Shown: one piece after another, positions 1 to 6,424 of the stretch
Numbering within the stretch: the first letter of the stretch is position 1
How the letters are laid out: the number at the start of each line of letters is the position of its first letter
Source: Chthoniobacterales bacterium
GTDB taxonomy: Bacteria > Verrucomicrobiota > Verrucomicrobiae > Chthoniobacterales > UBA10450
Reading direction: 5' to 3'
Assembly (NCBI GenBank): GCA_003244125.1
Contig: QHBL01000008.1
Span: forward strand, 1-6,426
Length of the DNA: 6,426 nt
Program-made: the position numbers and the translations under genes
The notes under the pieces: model-generated
The model's input: the letters and a program-made list of their open reading frames with translations, nothing else
What the model was told of the DNA's origin: nothing
Database searches by the model: none

Positions 1-2
1 GC

Positions 3-62
3 GATCCGCGCTTCGAGAAGATCGTCGCTTCGCTGGCGCCGAAAGCGATAGTTTCGAACTAG
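3..62 (+). CDS. C-terminal end of a plus-strand protein, probably TPR/kinase type
   Basis: Only the last 19 codons and a TAG stop (60-62) are in the window; the gene begins before position 1. The frame reads DPRFEKIVASLAPKAIVSN. From memory, a DPRFEKIVASLAPK tail is common at the end of tetratricopeptide-repeat regulators and serine/threonine protein kinases in soil Verrucomicrobiota and Acidobacteriota, where it follows the last TPR. This is family recall from a very short piece, and the kinase or regulator domain cannot be seen. No convincing terminator follows: 63-140 has only short imperfect dyads and no T-run. Promoter-like elements for the next gene begin about 90 bases downstream, so the two genes need not be co-transcribed. 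Confidence 0.5.
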   Translation, partial: DPRFEKIVASLAPKAIVSN

Positions 63-140
63 AGCTGCTTACGGTCGGAAGACGAAGCCTCGCTGTAGTG
101 TGTTGCTGGCTGGCGTCGCCGCAGGCCCTGCACTTCCGGA

Positions 141-245
141 TTCTTCTGGTTCAACGACACTTATTTTCGTTCTTCGCATAACCTTCTGCCGGAATTCTTG
201 CATTACCTGGTGACGGTGAAACAACAAACAGAGGGAAATTCAAAT
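141..245 (+). repeat. Upstream cassette, copy 1 (promoter plus leader repeat)
   Basis: This block precedes the HAF-repeat gene and recurs before the next gene (1226-1328). Both copies open with TTCTTCTGGTT. After a diverged stretch there is a 53-nt core (177-229 here, 1260-1312 in copy 2) with 50 identical positions and no gap. Both cores start exactly 69 nt before their ATG. The core ends in CAACAAAC followed by the Shine-Dalgarno-like AGAGGG (230-235). A small hairpin can form in both copies: TTACC (203-207) pairs with GGTGA (215-219) around a 7-nt loop, with one G-U pair. The repetition is seen directly; a regulatory role is inferred. Confidence 0.85.
154..182 (+). promoter_or_regulatory. 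Candidate sigma-70 promoter for the HAF-repeat gene
   Basis: ACGACA (154-159, four of six matches to TTGACA) is followed after 17 bases by CATAAC (177-182, four of six matches to TATAAT). The same hexamers recur in copy 2 at 1238-1243 and 1260-1265 with a 16-base spacer, although the spacer sequence has diverged. This pattern, conserved boxes with a freer spacer, is what makes the call credible. Transcription would start near 189, giving a leader of about 57 nt. There is no experimental support. Confidence 0.4.
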
Positions 246-1133
246 ATGACAACTTACCAATCTCGAAAAATAATTCCGGTGCTGCTTACGGCGCTGGTAC
301 TTTGGGTGTTACCTTCGTGGGCGGTGCAAGCAGCTAGCGACGCGCGCCAGCCGGCGAAGTTCACACAAATCGACGTGCCGGGAGCTATTTTTACGGTCGC
401 GAATGGAATCAACCCGCGAGGCGACATCGTGGGCCTCTATCTTGACAGCAGCGGCAGCGTTCATGGTTTTCTACTGAGTAAGGGTAAGTTTACTACCATC
501 GATGTACCGGGAGCGAATTTCACTGTCCCGACCCGGATTAGCCCGGCGGGCGGAATCATAGGTTTGTATCGCACCAGCAACGGCAGCACTCATGGTTTTC
601 TGCTAAGCAACGGTGAATTTATGACGATCCAGAAAACGGGAACTACTTTCATCGTCCTGAGCGGGATCAATCCGGAAGGCGATATCGTCGGGGAATATCG
701 TGACAGTAGGGATAACGTTCACAGTTTTCTGCTGAGCGATGGTGCCTTTACGCCCATCGTTAAACCGGGAGCCACTCTAACGGATGTGGAAGCGATTAAC
801 CCGCGAGGCGACATCGTAGGGTTCTATTTAGACAAGAGCGGTAACTCCCATGGTCTTCTACTGAGCAGGGGAAAATTTACCACAATTGATGTCTCGGGAG
901 CTGCGCAGACGTATGGTTGCTTCGGTATCAATCCCGAAGGCGACATCGTAGGGGTCACTATTGACGGCAGCGGCAACGATCATGGCTTTCTGCTGAGCGA
1001 CGGTAAGTTTAATACCATAGACGTGCCCGGAGCCGTTTCGACGGATGCGAATGATATCAACCCCCAAGACGACATCGTGGGAAGCTATATCGACAGCAGC
1101 GGCAACCAACACGGTTTTCTGCTGAGCAAGTAG
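246..1133 (+). CDS. Secreted protein with six HAF-family repeats
   Basis: This encodes a 295-residue exported protein. I chose ATG 246 because AGAGGG lies 10 bases upstream and a typical signal peptide begins there: basic N-region (S-R-K), hydrophobic core IPVLLTALVLWVL, probable cleavage after VQA (residue 29). An in-frame TTG at 198 would add 16 polar residues encoded by the repeated leader and is less likely. From residue 38 to the end the protein is six tandem units of 42-44 residues with consensus KFTTIDVPGA...GINPxGDIVGxYxDSSGxxHGFLLSxG. This matches the 'probable extracellular repeat, HAF family' pattern, here with HGF or HSF instead of HAF. HAF proteins are exported and of unknown function; a beta-propeller-like fold is my inference. 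No catalytic motif, PEP-CTERM tail or LPXTG anchor is visible. Its leader and signal peptide resemble those of the next gene, but the mature parts are unrelated. Confidence 0.9.
   Translation: MTTYQSRKIIPVLLTALVLWVLPSWAVQAASDARQPAKFTQIDVPGAIFTVANGINPRGDIVGLYLDSSGSVHGFLLSKGKFTTIDVPGANFTVPTRISPAGGIIGLYRTSNGSTHGFLLSNGEFMTIQKTGTTFIVLSGINPEGDIVGEYRDSRDNVHSFLLSDGAFTPIVKPGATLTDVEAINPRGDIVGFYLDKSGNSHGLLLSRGKFTTIDVSGAAQTYGCFGINPEGDIVGVTIDGSGNDHGFLLSDGKFNTIDVPGAVSTDANDINPQDDIVGSYIDSSGNQHGFLLSK
357..1130 (+). repeat. Six tandem 42-44 codon repeats
   Basis: The units run 357-485, 486-614, 615-743, 744-872, 873-1004 and 1005-1130. Four are 129 nt, the fifth has one extra codon (132 nt), and the sixth stops one codon short because TAG replaces its final glycine. 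Units 1, 2, 5 and 6 keep I-D-V-[PS]-G-A near their start; units 3 and 4 have diverged to IQKTGT and IVKPGA. GDIVG is kept in units 1, 3, 4 and 5, and is GGIIG in unit 2 and DDIVG in unit 6. DNA similarity between units is still clear (CATGGTTTTCT-type segments), which fits internal tandem duplication. Confidence 0.92.
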
Positions 1134-1225
1134 CAGCCAGAAATAACTCATCGCCACATCGAGGAGATGCAGGCAAATATCGTCAACCGCGAAGACACTG
1201 TCAGCTCCGGCGAAGCGCTCCAGCC

Positions 1226-1328
1226 TTCTTCTGGTTTACGACAGCTGTTTCAATGTCCCCATAACCTTGCGCCGGAATTCCTGCATTACCTGGTGACGGT
1301 GAAACAACAAACCAGAGGAAACTAAAGT
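1226..1328 (+). repeat. Upstream cassette, copy 2 (promoter plus leader repeat)
   Basis: This is the second copy of the block at 141-245, placed before the lipocalin-like gene. The core 1260-1312 differs from copy 1 at three of 53 positions: CT to GC in the CTTCTGCC segment and T to C in GAATTCTTG. The Shine-Dalgarno-like AGAGGA (1314-1319) lies 9 bases before ATG 1329. The hairpin TTACC (1286-1290) with GGTGA (1298-1302) is identical to copy 1. In this copy the frame that runs through the core is closed by TAA at 1323-1325, three bases before the ATG, whereas in copy 1 the same frame stays open into the gene. Confidence 0.85.
1238..1265 (+). promoter_or_regulatory. Candidate sigma-70 promoter for the lipocalin-like gene
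   Basis: ACGACA (1238-1243) and CATAAC (1260-1265) are separated by 16 bases, mirroring the pair at 154-182. Predicted transcription starts near 1272, leaving a leader of about 57 nt that is nearly identical to the one before the HAF gene. No clear terminator lies between the HAF stop (1133) and this site, so read-through from upstream is also possible. Confidence 0.4.
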
Positions 1329-1715
1329 ATGAAAAATTGCATAACTAACCTCAGAAGAACGATTCCAGTGCTGCTAATAGCATTGGGACTCGGGCTTCTG
1401 AGCTCGCCGGCAATCCGAGCAGACGACAACAACCGCAGCATTGTAGGCTTATGGGACGTCCACTTTTATTCAGAAGGCGCGGAATTATTTGAAACTCACG
1501 TTCAATGGCATAGTGACGGCCTGGAATTCGAGGTGAACTCGATTTATCCGGGCGCGGTCTGCCAGGGGGTCTTCAAAACTGAGAATGGAGTTGTCAAACT
1601 CCACCACGTCGTATTCACGTTCGATGCGAATGGGGTCTTGAACGGTCGCCTTGACGAGACGCAAATAGATACCGTCGGTCGCGAGGGCAACAGATACCAG
1701 GGACGTTCGACCTAA
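1329..1715 (+). CDS. Small secreted lipocalin-like protein, C-terminus frameshifted
   Basis: The frame as it stands gives 128 residues from ATG 1329, with AGAGGA 9 bases upstream. The N-terminus is a signal peptide: N-L-R-R basic region, core IPVLLIALGLGLL, probable cleavage after AIRA (residue 31). The mature part starts DDNNRSIVGLWDV and is rich in alternating polar and hydrophobic strands. GLWDV resembles the G-x-W strand motif of lipocalin-like proteins, and I recall similar small secreted hypothetical proteins in soil Verrucomicrobiota with SIVGLWDV near the start and a GNFL segment near the end. Function is unknown; binding of a small hydrophobic ligand is only a guess from fold resemblance. 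After YQG (codons 1695-1703) the frame runs R-S-T-stop, whereas the next frame reads TFDLKAYDLKGNFLGETTG, the expected family ending. One missing base near 1700-1703 explains this; repaired, the protein would be 154 residues. Confidence 0.75.
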   Translation: MKNCITNLRRTIPVLLIALGLGLLSSPAIRADDNNRSIVGLWDVHFYSEGAELFETHVQWHSDGLEFEVNSIYPGAVCQGVFKTENGVVKLHHVVFTFDANGVLNGRLDETQIDTVGREGNRYQGRST

Positions 1716-1792
1716 AAGCCTACGACTTGAAGGGAAACTTCCTCGGAGAGACCACGGGTATAGTCCGTGCCTCTCGTATTACCGTTGACTGA
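1703..1792 (+). pseudogene. Displaced C-terminal segment of the lipocalin-like gene
   Basis: Read from 1703, one frame away from the gene upstream, the sequence gives 29 codons starting TFDLKAYDLKGNFLGETTG and ending ASRITVD, then TGA (1790-1792). It has no start codon or ribosome site of its own and continues the upstream protein without a gap, so it is the natural C-terminus separated by a one-base deletion in the GGG run near 1700-1702. The terminator hairpin begins 17 bases after this TGA, supporting 1792 as the original gene end. A sequencing or assembly error would look the same. Confidence 0.75.
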
Positions 1793-1808
1793 TCGGTCTA
1801 CTCACTTC

Positions 1809-1841
1809 CGCAGGAGCCGCATAACCAGGGCTCCTGCGTTT
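1809..1841 (+). terminator. Intrinsic terminator after the lipocalin-like gene
   Basis: CGCAGGAGCC (1809-1818) and GGCTCCTGCG (1829-1838) form a perfect 10-bp stem around a 10-nt loop, followed by TTTGTGCTT. The T-run is short, but the stem is strong and GC-rich and sits 17 bases after the displaced stop codon. It would end transcription of the lipocalin-like gene and isolate it from the receptor downstream. Confidence 0.75.
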
Positions 1842-2011
1842 GTGCTTCGTATGATCAACTTGAGCGACGCGAACCAGCCTGGCGTCCATTGTCAACACGC
1901 GGTTCCGCACCACGGCAGGAACCTCCTTCGATCCTCTGCTCAAAAAACGTTCTTGCTGAGCCTGCCCGAAAAGGGTTTTACTGACTCGCGATTTCCCGCC
2001 GCATCAGCAGT
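1842..2011. other. Spacer between terminator and receptor gene
   Basis: No convincing gene lies here. An open plus-strand frame running from before the terminator to 2072 has arginine-, serine- and proline-rich composition and no ribosome site, so I treat it as chance. A very weak promoter-like pair, TTGCTG (1953-1958) and TTTTAC (1976-1981) with a 17-base spacer, could serve the receptor gene, but the second box matches the consensus poorly. There is no ATG between the one at 1852 and position 2054 in any plus-strand frame. Confidence 0.4.
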
Positions 2012-5005
2012 ACGAAACTTTCTCAGAGAAGATACAGGCAAACATCTTCTCACATCCGCACCACTGTCCTGATTATAGTTAGCTTATTCTCCTCCGTCAG
2101 GAGGGTAGGTGCGCAAACAACCGACACAAGCCCTGCAACTGCCGAAGCGGAGCGCGTCATCGTAACTGGTTCGAATATTCCGACGGCCGAAGAAGTAGGG
2201 CCGAATCCGGTCGATACCCTCACGCGCGACACGATCAACAAGGCTGGCGAACGCACGACAGAGGAGTTGATCAGGAGCCTAACTGTCGCAGGTCCCAATG
2301 GCGTTCCTCCTTCTAATAACGGAGCCGGCGTTACACCCGGAGCGTCAGCGATTTCGCTGCGCGGCTTCGATGCCAGCAGCACGCTCGTCCTGATCGATGG
2401 CCATCGTGTCGCTCCTTATCCGCTCGGGACCGACAACGGCGCGGTCACATTTGTCGATCTCAACTCGATTCCGCGCGGCGCGATCGAAAGCGTTGAGATA
2501 TTGAAAGATGGCGCTTCGAGTATTTATGGAGCGGATGCCGTCGCCGGCGTAGTTAATATCAAGCTGCGTCACGATTATCGCGGAGCAGAAGGAAACGTCG
2601 AATACGGCAACACCCTTGATAAAGACTCAGGCGAGTTTGCTTCTTCCGTAGTTTTTGGAATAAACGCCGGTGATACTAATGTCACCGGTGTAGTGAACTA
2701 CTATCACCGCAACTCCATCTTCAATCACGACCGCGGCTACTCGAATACAACGCCTCAGCCATCGTCAAATGCGAGCCCGCTCAATCTCCAACTGTCCCGC
2801 GATGCCATTCTTGCTGCCGGTGTGTCACCCGCCGAACTTCCAGATACCAATACCTTTTTTGGTCATGCCCCATTTTTGACAAACGGGAACGCTCCCGCGT
2901 CCGATTACGTTTACACGCCTTTCCGGGCAGTGCGCTTTAACTATAATGCCTTCTCCGAAGCATTGCCCGATTCGGAACGGTATGGCGGTTTCGTCAACGT
3001 CGGTCACCAAATCTTCGGCGAGCAGCTTGTGCTTTATGCCGACGGCTTTTATCAGAATGTCAAAACCAGTTATGATCTGGCGCCGACCGCAACCGGTCCA
3101 TTTCAAACTCCGGGTAACATTACTCTGGCGATTCCGCCGCACGCGCCGGGTCCGACGCTCGGTGGCCCGACCTACGCTGACACCTGCATCCCGTTAGGAG
3201 CATACAATCCCTTCAACCCCTTTCAGCAAATCATCTCCGGTGGCACCCGGGCACGTCTCTTTGAGTTTGGCAACCGTGTCATCAATAACGAGACAGATGC
3301 CCTTTTTTCCACTCTCGGTCTGAAAGGAGACAAAGTGTTCGATGGGAACTGGGGTTACGACGCTTCGTTTCGTTACAGCCAGGTAAAGAATACTTCTACT
3401 AGCACACTGGTCTCAGGTTCGCGCTTCGACCGCATCCTGAATGCAGCCGACCCCATCTTCGATCCCAGTTCTCCGCAATTCATTGGCACAACGATTCCTT
3501 ACAATCCTTTCGGTGACTATCGCGTGCCGATTCCTTCTAATGCTCAGTCCGTCGCCTTCGCCACGGTCCATCCCAAAGACACAGATCTCTCCAGGCTAGC
3601 TACAGTCGATCTGAATATTTACACAACGTCTCTTTTCAAGCTGCCGGCTGGTGGCGTTGGTCTGGCTTTTGGTGGACAGCTTCGGCGCGAAAACCTCCGC
3701 CAGGATCCGGATGAGTTGTTGGTCATGGGCGACCTCCTGGGGACCGGCCCGGCTAACTTCACGACCGCTGGGCGCAAGACCTACGCATTCTACGCGGAAG
3801 CCGACCTGCCGGTATTTGGCGGTAGCTTTACGAGTCCAGGTTTGCGCGCGCTCGAGTTTACAGCAGCAGCGCGCTTCGAGAGCTTTCTTAATAACGACAC
3901 CAATGTGCTGGTGCCGAAGTTTGGCGTGCGCTGGCAGCCGTTTGACGACTCACTGACCCTGCGCGCGACCTGGGGCGAAGGATTCCACGAGCCTTCTCTT
4001 ATCGAACTCTTTGGAGTTCCGATACAAGGTATTGCCGCCGATTTATTTGATCCAATAAAGCGAACGAGATTCTCTGACGTCCCCTTCATTATCCGAAGTA
4101 ATCCCAACCTTCAGCCGGAAGACTCGCGTTCCTTTAGTGGAGGCATCGTTTACACTCCAAAGTTTCTACGCGGCCTGACGCTGACAATTAACGTTTACGA
4201 TATCGAGAGCAAAGGCAGAACGTTCATCCCTGACTTTCAAAACGTAATTGACCGGTCGGCGACCGGAAAGCCACTTCCGGAAGAAGCAGTTGTTCGCGAT
4301 ACTAATGGAGACATCATTTCCATCGGAGCTGCATTTGAGAATGCGGGCTCGCAAAATGCGCGTGGGGCCGATTTCAGCCTTAGCTATCAAATTGAAACCG
4401 GGTTGGGAACAGTTACGTGGCTAACACAAGCTACCTACCTCGATTCATTTCAATTCGCTGAGGTTCCCGGCCACCCCGAACTCGAATTGCGCAGTGGAAT
4501 TCGCCCCGGTTCCCAAGCCGACGAAGGTTATCTGAAATGGAGAGGGAACTCCCAAATCGATTGGGCCTGGAAAGGACTTGATCTTGGACTAACCGCTCAT
4601 TACCTGGATGGCTTCCATGAAATCCTCGCCAAGACCGGGCAGACCGGCGTTCCATTCCCAAATAACATCGAGGAACACTACGTTAAGCAAACTTGGTTTT
4701 TCGATGTCCGAGGCTCCTATAGCTTCCATTTCGAAGGGCCGATTGCGGAGCAGGTTGCCGGCTACAGCAAAGAGACGAGCGAAACTCCTTCGCATCGCCA
4801 ATTGCAAGAGAGTGCCGCGTCACAAACCGTAAACTATGCCTTACCGGCGTGGCAGCATTTGCTTAACGGCACCACGGTTACGCTGGGCTGCAATGATGTT
4901 TTCGGTCAGGATCCGCCCCATGCATCTGCTATAGCGAACTACGCCGACTTCCTCTACGATTCGACCGGCCGGTTCGTCTACGTAGCCCTGAGAAAAAAGT
5001 TTTGA
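2012..5005 (+). CDS. TonB-dependent outer-membrane receptor, start codon unclear
   Basis: This encodes an outer-membrane receptor that imports a ligand using TonB energy. A signal-peptide-like stretch (TTVLIIVSLFSS...GAQ, 2060-2116) precedes a TonB-box-like ERVIVTG (2150-2170). The plug follows: SNIPTAEEVGPNPV, SLRGFD with RGF at 2360-2368, LVLIDGHRV, and IESVEILKDGASSIYGADAV within 2483-2560. A long barrel has the usual RATWGEGFHEPS and NPNLQPEDS motifs and ends in FVYVALRKKF, with the terminal Phe expected of a BAM signal. From the TonB box the protein is about 950 residues, normal for the family. There is no N-terminal carboxypeptidase-like domain and the substrate cannot be inferred. The frame is open from 1985, yet the first ATG/GTG/TTG is TTG 2267, inside the plug, so that start would lose the signal peptide and TonB box. 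I mark 2012 (ACG AAA, one transition from ATG AAA) as a tentative original start; it lacks a clear ribosome site. Confidence 0.88.
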   Translation, partial: TKLSQRRYRQTSSHIRTTVLIIVSLFSSVRRVGAQTTDTSPATAEAERVIVTGSNIPTAEEVGPNPVDTLTRDTINKAGERTTEELIRSLTVAGPNGVPPSNNGAGVTPGASAISLRGFDASSTLVLIDGHRVAPYPLGTDNGAVTFVDLNSIPRGAIESVEILKDGASSIYGADAVAGVVNIKLRHDYRGAEGNVEYGNTLDKDSGEFASSVVFGINAGDTNVTGVVNYYHRNSIFNHDRGYSNTTPQPSSNASPLNLQLSRDAILAAGVSPAELPDTNTFFGHAPFLTNGNAPASDYVYTPFRAVRFNYNAFSEALPDSERYGGFVNVGHQIFGEQLVLYADGFYQNVKTSYDLAPTATGPFQTPGNITLAIPPHAPGPTLGGPTYADTCIPLGAYNPFNPFQQIISGGTRARLFEFGNRVINNETDALFSTLGLKGDKVFDGNWGYDASFRYSQVKNTSTSTLVSGSRFDRILNAADPIFDPSSPQFIGTTIPYNPFGDYRVPIPSNAQSVAFATVHPKDTDLSRLATVDLNIYTTSLFKLPAGGVGLAFGGQLRRENLRQDPDELLVMGDLLGTGPANFTTAGRKTYAFYAEADLPVFGGSFTSPGLRALEFTAAARFESFLNNDTNVLVPKFGVRWQPFDDSLTLRATWGEGFHEPSLIELFGVPIQGIAADLFDPIKRTRFSDVPFIIRSNPNLQPEDSRSFSGGIVYTPKFLRGLTLTINVYDIESKGRTFIPDFQNVIDRSATGKPLPEEAVVRDTNGDIISIGAAFENAGSQNARGADFSLSYQIETGLGTVTWLTQATYLDSFQFAEVPGHPELELRSGIRPGSQADEGYLKWRGNSQIDWAWKGLDLGLTAHYLDGFHEILAKTGQTGVPFPNNIEEHYVKQTWFFDVRGSYSFHFEGPIAEQVAGYSKETSETPSHRQLQESAASQTVNYALPAWQHLLNGTTVTLGCNDVFGQDPPHASAIANYADFLYDSTGRFVYVALRKKF

Positions 5006-5044
5006 TCAGGCAAGCCAGCTCAGGACTTGGCCCTTAACGCCAGC

Positions 5045-6424
5045 TCATTTCTGCTCGAATAATTCCGACCGCGCCACGCGTTCGCCTTTGAAGAAAACCG
5101 TCGAGATTGACGAAAGGGCTTTCACGTCCTGGAGCGGATTGCCATCCACGATCAAGAGCGTCGCGTCCTTGCCTTTCTCGACCGTTCCCGCGTGGGAATC
5201 GATGCGCAGAAGCTTCGCTGCGTTCGACGTCGCGGCTTGCAACGCCGCTTCCGCCGGAATGCCTGCTTCCACCCACAGCTCGATCTCGCGCTGCACCGTC
5301 GGCCCATGAAAAACAAACGGATTGCCCGCATCCGATCCAGTCACGAGCGTGATCCCGCCACGATAAGCCTTCAACAGATTCGCCTTCGCCGCATCGAGCG
5401 AAATGTGGAACTTGCTCGCTGAGTCCCGCATCCCTTTCAACGCATCGCCCTTCACCATTTGCTCCGTTTGCGCCATGAGTTGCTTATCCGTGACCTGCTC
5501 CACCAGCGACCGCTGAAGCAATGATGTATCGCCTTTCACCAGATCAGTGAAAGCCTCAAAGACGCACAGCGTCGGATCATACGCGATCCCGCGCCTTTTC
5601 ATTTCCGCCAATGTCGCATCCGGAATTTCCGACGCGTGTTCCACCGAATTAGCGCCGATTGCCACCGCATCGATAACATCGCGCGCTTCCGCTGTGTGGA
5701 CCGCCACCGGCAGCTTGTGGGCGTGCGCTTCCTCCGCCACCGCGCGCGCGAGATTCACATCCAGGCGGTTGAATGGAATCTCCGGCACGCCGGCATCGAA
5801 GATGATCTTGATCGCATCCACACCTTGCCGCGCCAGCTCGCTCACCTGCGCATGCGCTTCCTCTGCGCTTTTGGGAATGCGCACCATCTGATTAACTAAC
5901 CGGCTGCGCATCGGCTCGGGCACGCTTTTGAAATACTCCGTCCCATGCCCGCCCTCCGCGGTGAAGAGCGGACCGCAAAAGAGCAGCTCGGTGCCGAGCT
6001 TCTCGCCCGTGGAAAATTGTTTCCGCAGCTTCAGCATGAGATCGAGCGGATCACCCGCGCTGCGCACCGCCGTTACCCCACAGTAAAGATAAGCTTCTAG
6101 TTCCCGCTCGATACTTTTCGCGTCGCCATACTTACTCGCGTCAGTGTAGAAGCCGCCGGGGCCGCCGATGTGCACGTGCACGTCGATCAAGCCCGGCAGC
6201 AGCGTTTTGCCTGCGGCATCGATCGCGCGCGCCTTGAGCGAGTCCGGCGACGGAGCGTTCCCTTCGAATACCTCCGCGATTTTCCCTTCTTTGATTAATA
6301 CCGAACCGGACTCGATGATCCTGCCGTTCCCGACAAAGACGCGCGCGTTCTGCACCAGCCACGTCCGGCCGCGATCAACTTGCCGATCAAGGATTCGGGC
6401 TCGGGTGATCTCCTGTTTGCTCCA
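5045..6424 (-). CDS. Metal-dependent amidohydrolase, imidazolonepropionase/prolidase-like (N-terminus outside window)
   Basis: This is a TIM-barrel amidohydrolase, probably cleaving an amide or peptide-like bond; its substrate is unknown. Counting from the in-frame GTG at 6355, the binuclear metal set is complete: H60 and H62 (GLIDVHVH), K183 (DAIKI, the lysine usually carboxylated), H220 (AVHTAE), H240 (SVEHAS) and D342 (TGSDAGN). The small beta-sandwich contributes QNARVFVGNGRII at the front and GTVEKGKDATLLIVDGNPL at the back. This arrangement matches the imidazolonepropionase-like and Xaa-Pro dipeptidase-like amidohydrolases (Sgx9260 type). GTG 6355 is probably an internal valine: the frame stays open to the window edge and includes RARILDRQVDRG, so the true start and any signal peptide lie beyond 6426. 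The gene converges on the receptor with 39 bases between stops, and no strong terminator is visible in the gap. Confidence 0.9.
   Translation of the reverse strand, partial: WSKQEITRARILDRQVDRGRTWLVQNARVFVGNGRIIESGSVLIKEGKIAEVFEGNAPSPDSLKARAIDAAGKTLLPGLIDVHVHIGGPGGFYTDASKYGDAKSIERELEAYLYCGVTAVRSAGDPLDLMLKLRKQFSTGEKLGTELLFCGPLFTAEGGHGTEYFKSVPEPMRSRLVNQMVRIPKSAEEAHAQVSELARQGVDAIKIIFDAGVPEIPFNRLDVNLARAVAEEAHAHKLPVAVHTAEARDVIDAVAIGANSVEHASEIPDATLAEMKRRGIAYDPTLCVFEAFTDLVKGDTSLLQRSLVEQVTDKQLMAQTEQMVKGDALKGMRDSASKFHISLDAAKANLLKAYRGGITLVTGSDAGNPFVFHGPTVQREIELWVEAGIPAEAALQAATSNAAKLLRIDSHAGTVEKGKDATLLIVDGNPLQDVKALSSISTVFFKGERVARSELFEQK

Noticed and set aside
198..245. TTG at 198 as the start of the HAF-repeat protein
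   Set aside because: It would put 16 polar residues before an otherwise typical signal peptide, and those codons belong to the repeated leader. ATG 246 has AGAGGG 10 bases upstream, and the second copy of the leader has a stop in this frame.
858..1157. Minus-strand open frame opposite the HAF repeats
   Set aside because: It is a shadow of the repeat-bearing plus-strand gene. Its own repeated look (VAAAV..., QQK) is just the reverse complement of the HAF units.
1767..2072. Plus-strand open frame of 101 codons
   Set aside because: It overlaps the displaced lipocalin-like C-terminus, the terminator and the receptor's signal-peptide region, has no ribosome site, and its composition does not resemble a real protein.
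2086..2111. Perfect AGGAGG (2099-2104), within a CCTCC-GTCA-GGAGG hairpin, as a ribosome site
   Set aside because: The nearest start, GTG 2109, is out of frame with the receptor and reaches a stop after 18 codons. The sequence lies inside the receptor's signal-peptide coding region, so I take it as coincidence.
2945..3200. Additional plus-strand and minus-strand open frames inside the receptor gene (also around 3650-4110, 4160-4830) and opposite the amidohydrolase (5088-5900)
   Set aside because: All lie fully within strongly supported genes in other frames, lack ribosome sites and have low-complexity or arginine/serine-rich composition typical of shadow frames.
5006..5044. Bidirectional terminator between the receptor and the amidohydrolase
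   Set aside because: Only short imperfect pairings are possible (GGCAAG with CTT-G-GCC, or GCCA with TGGC), and neither strand has a T-run. A terminator is expected between convergent genes, but the sequence does not support one clearly.
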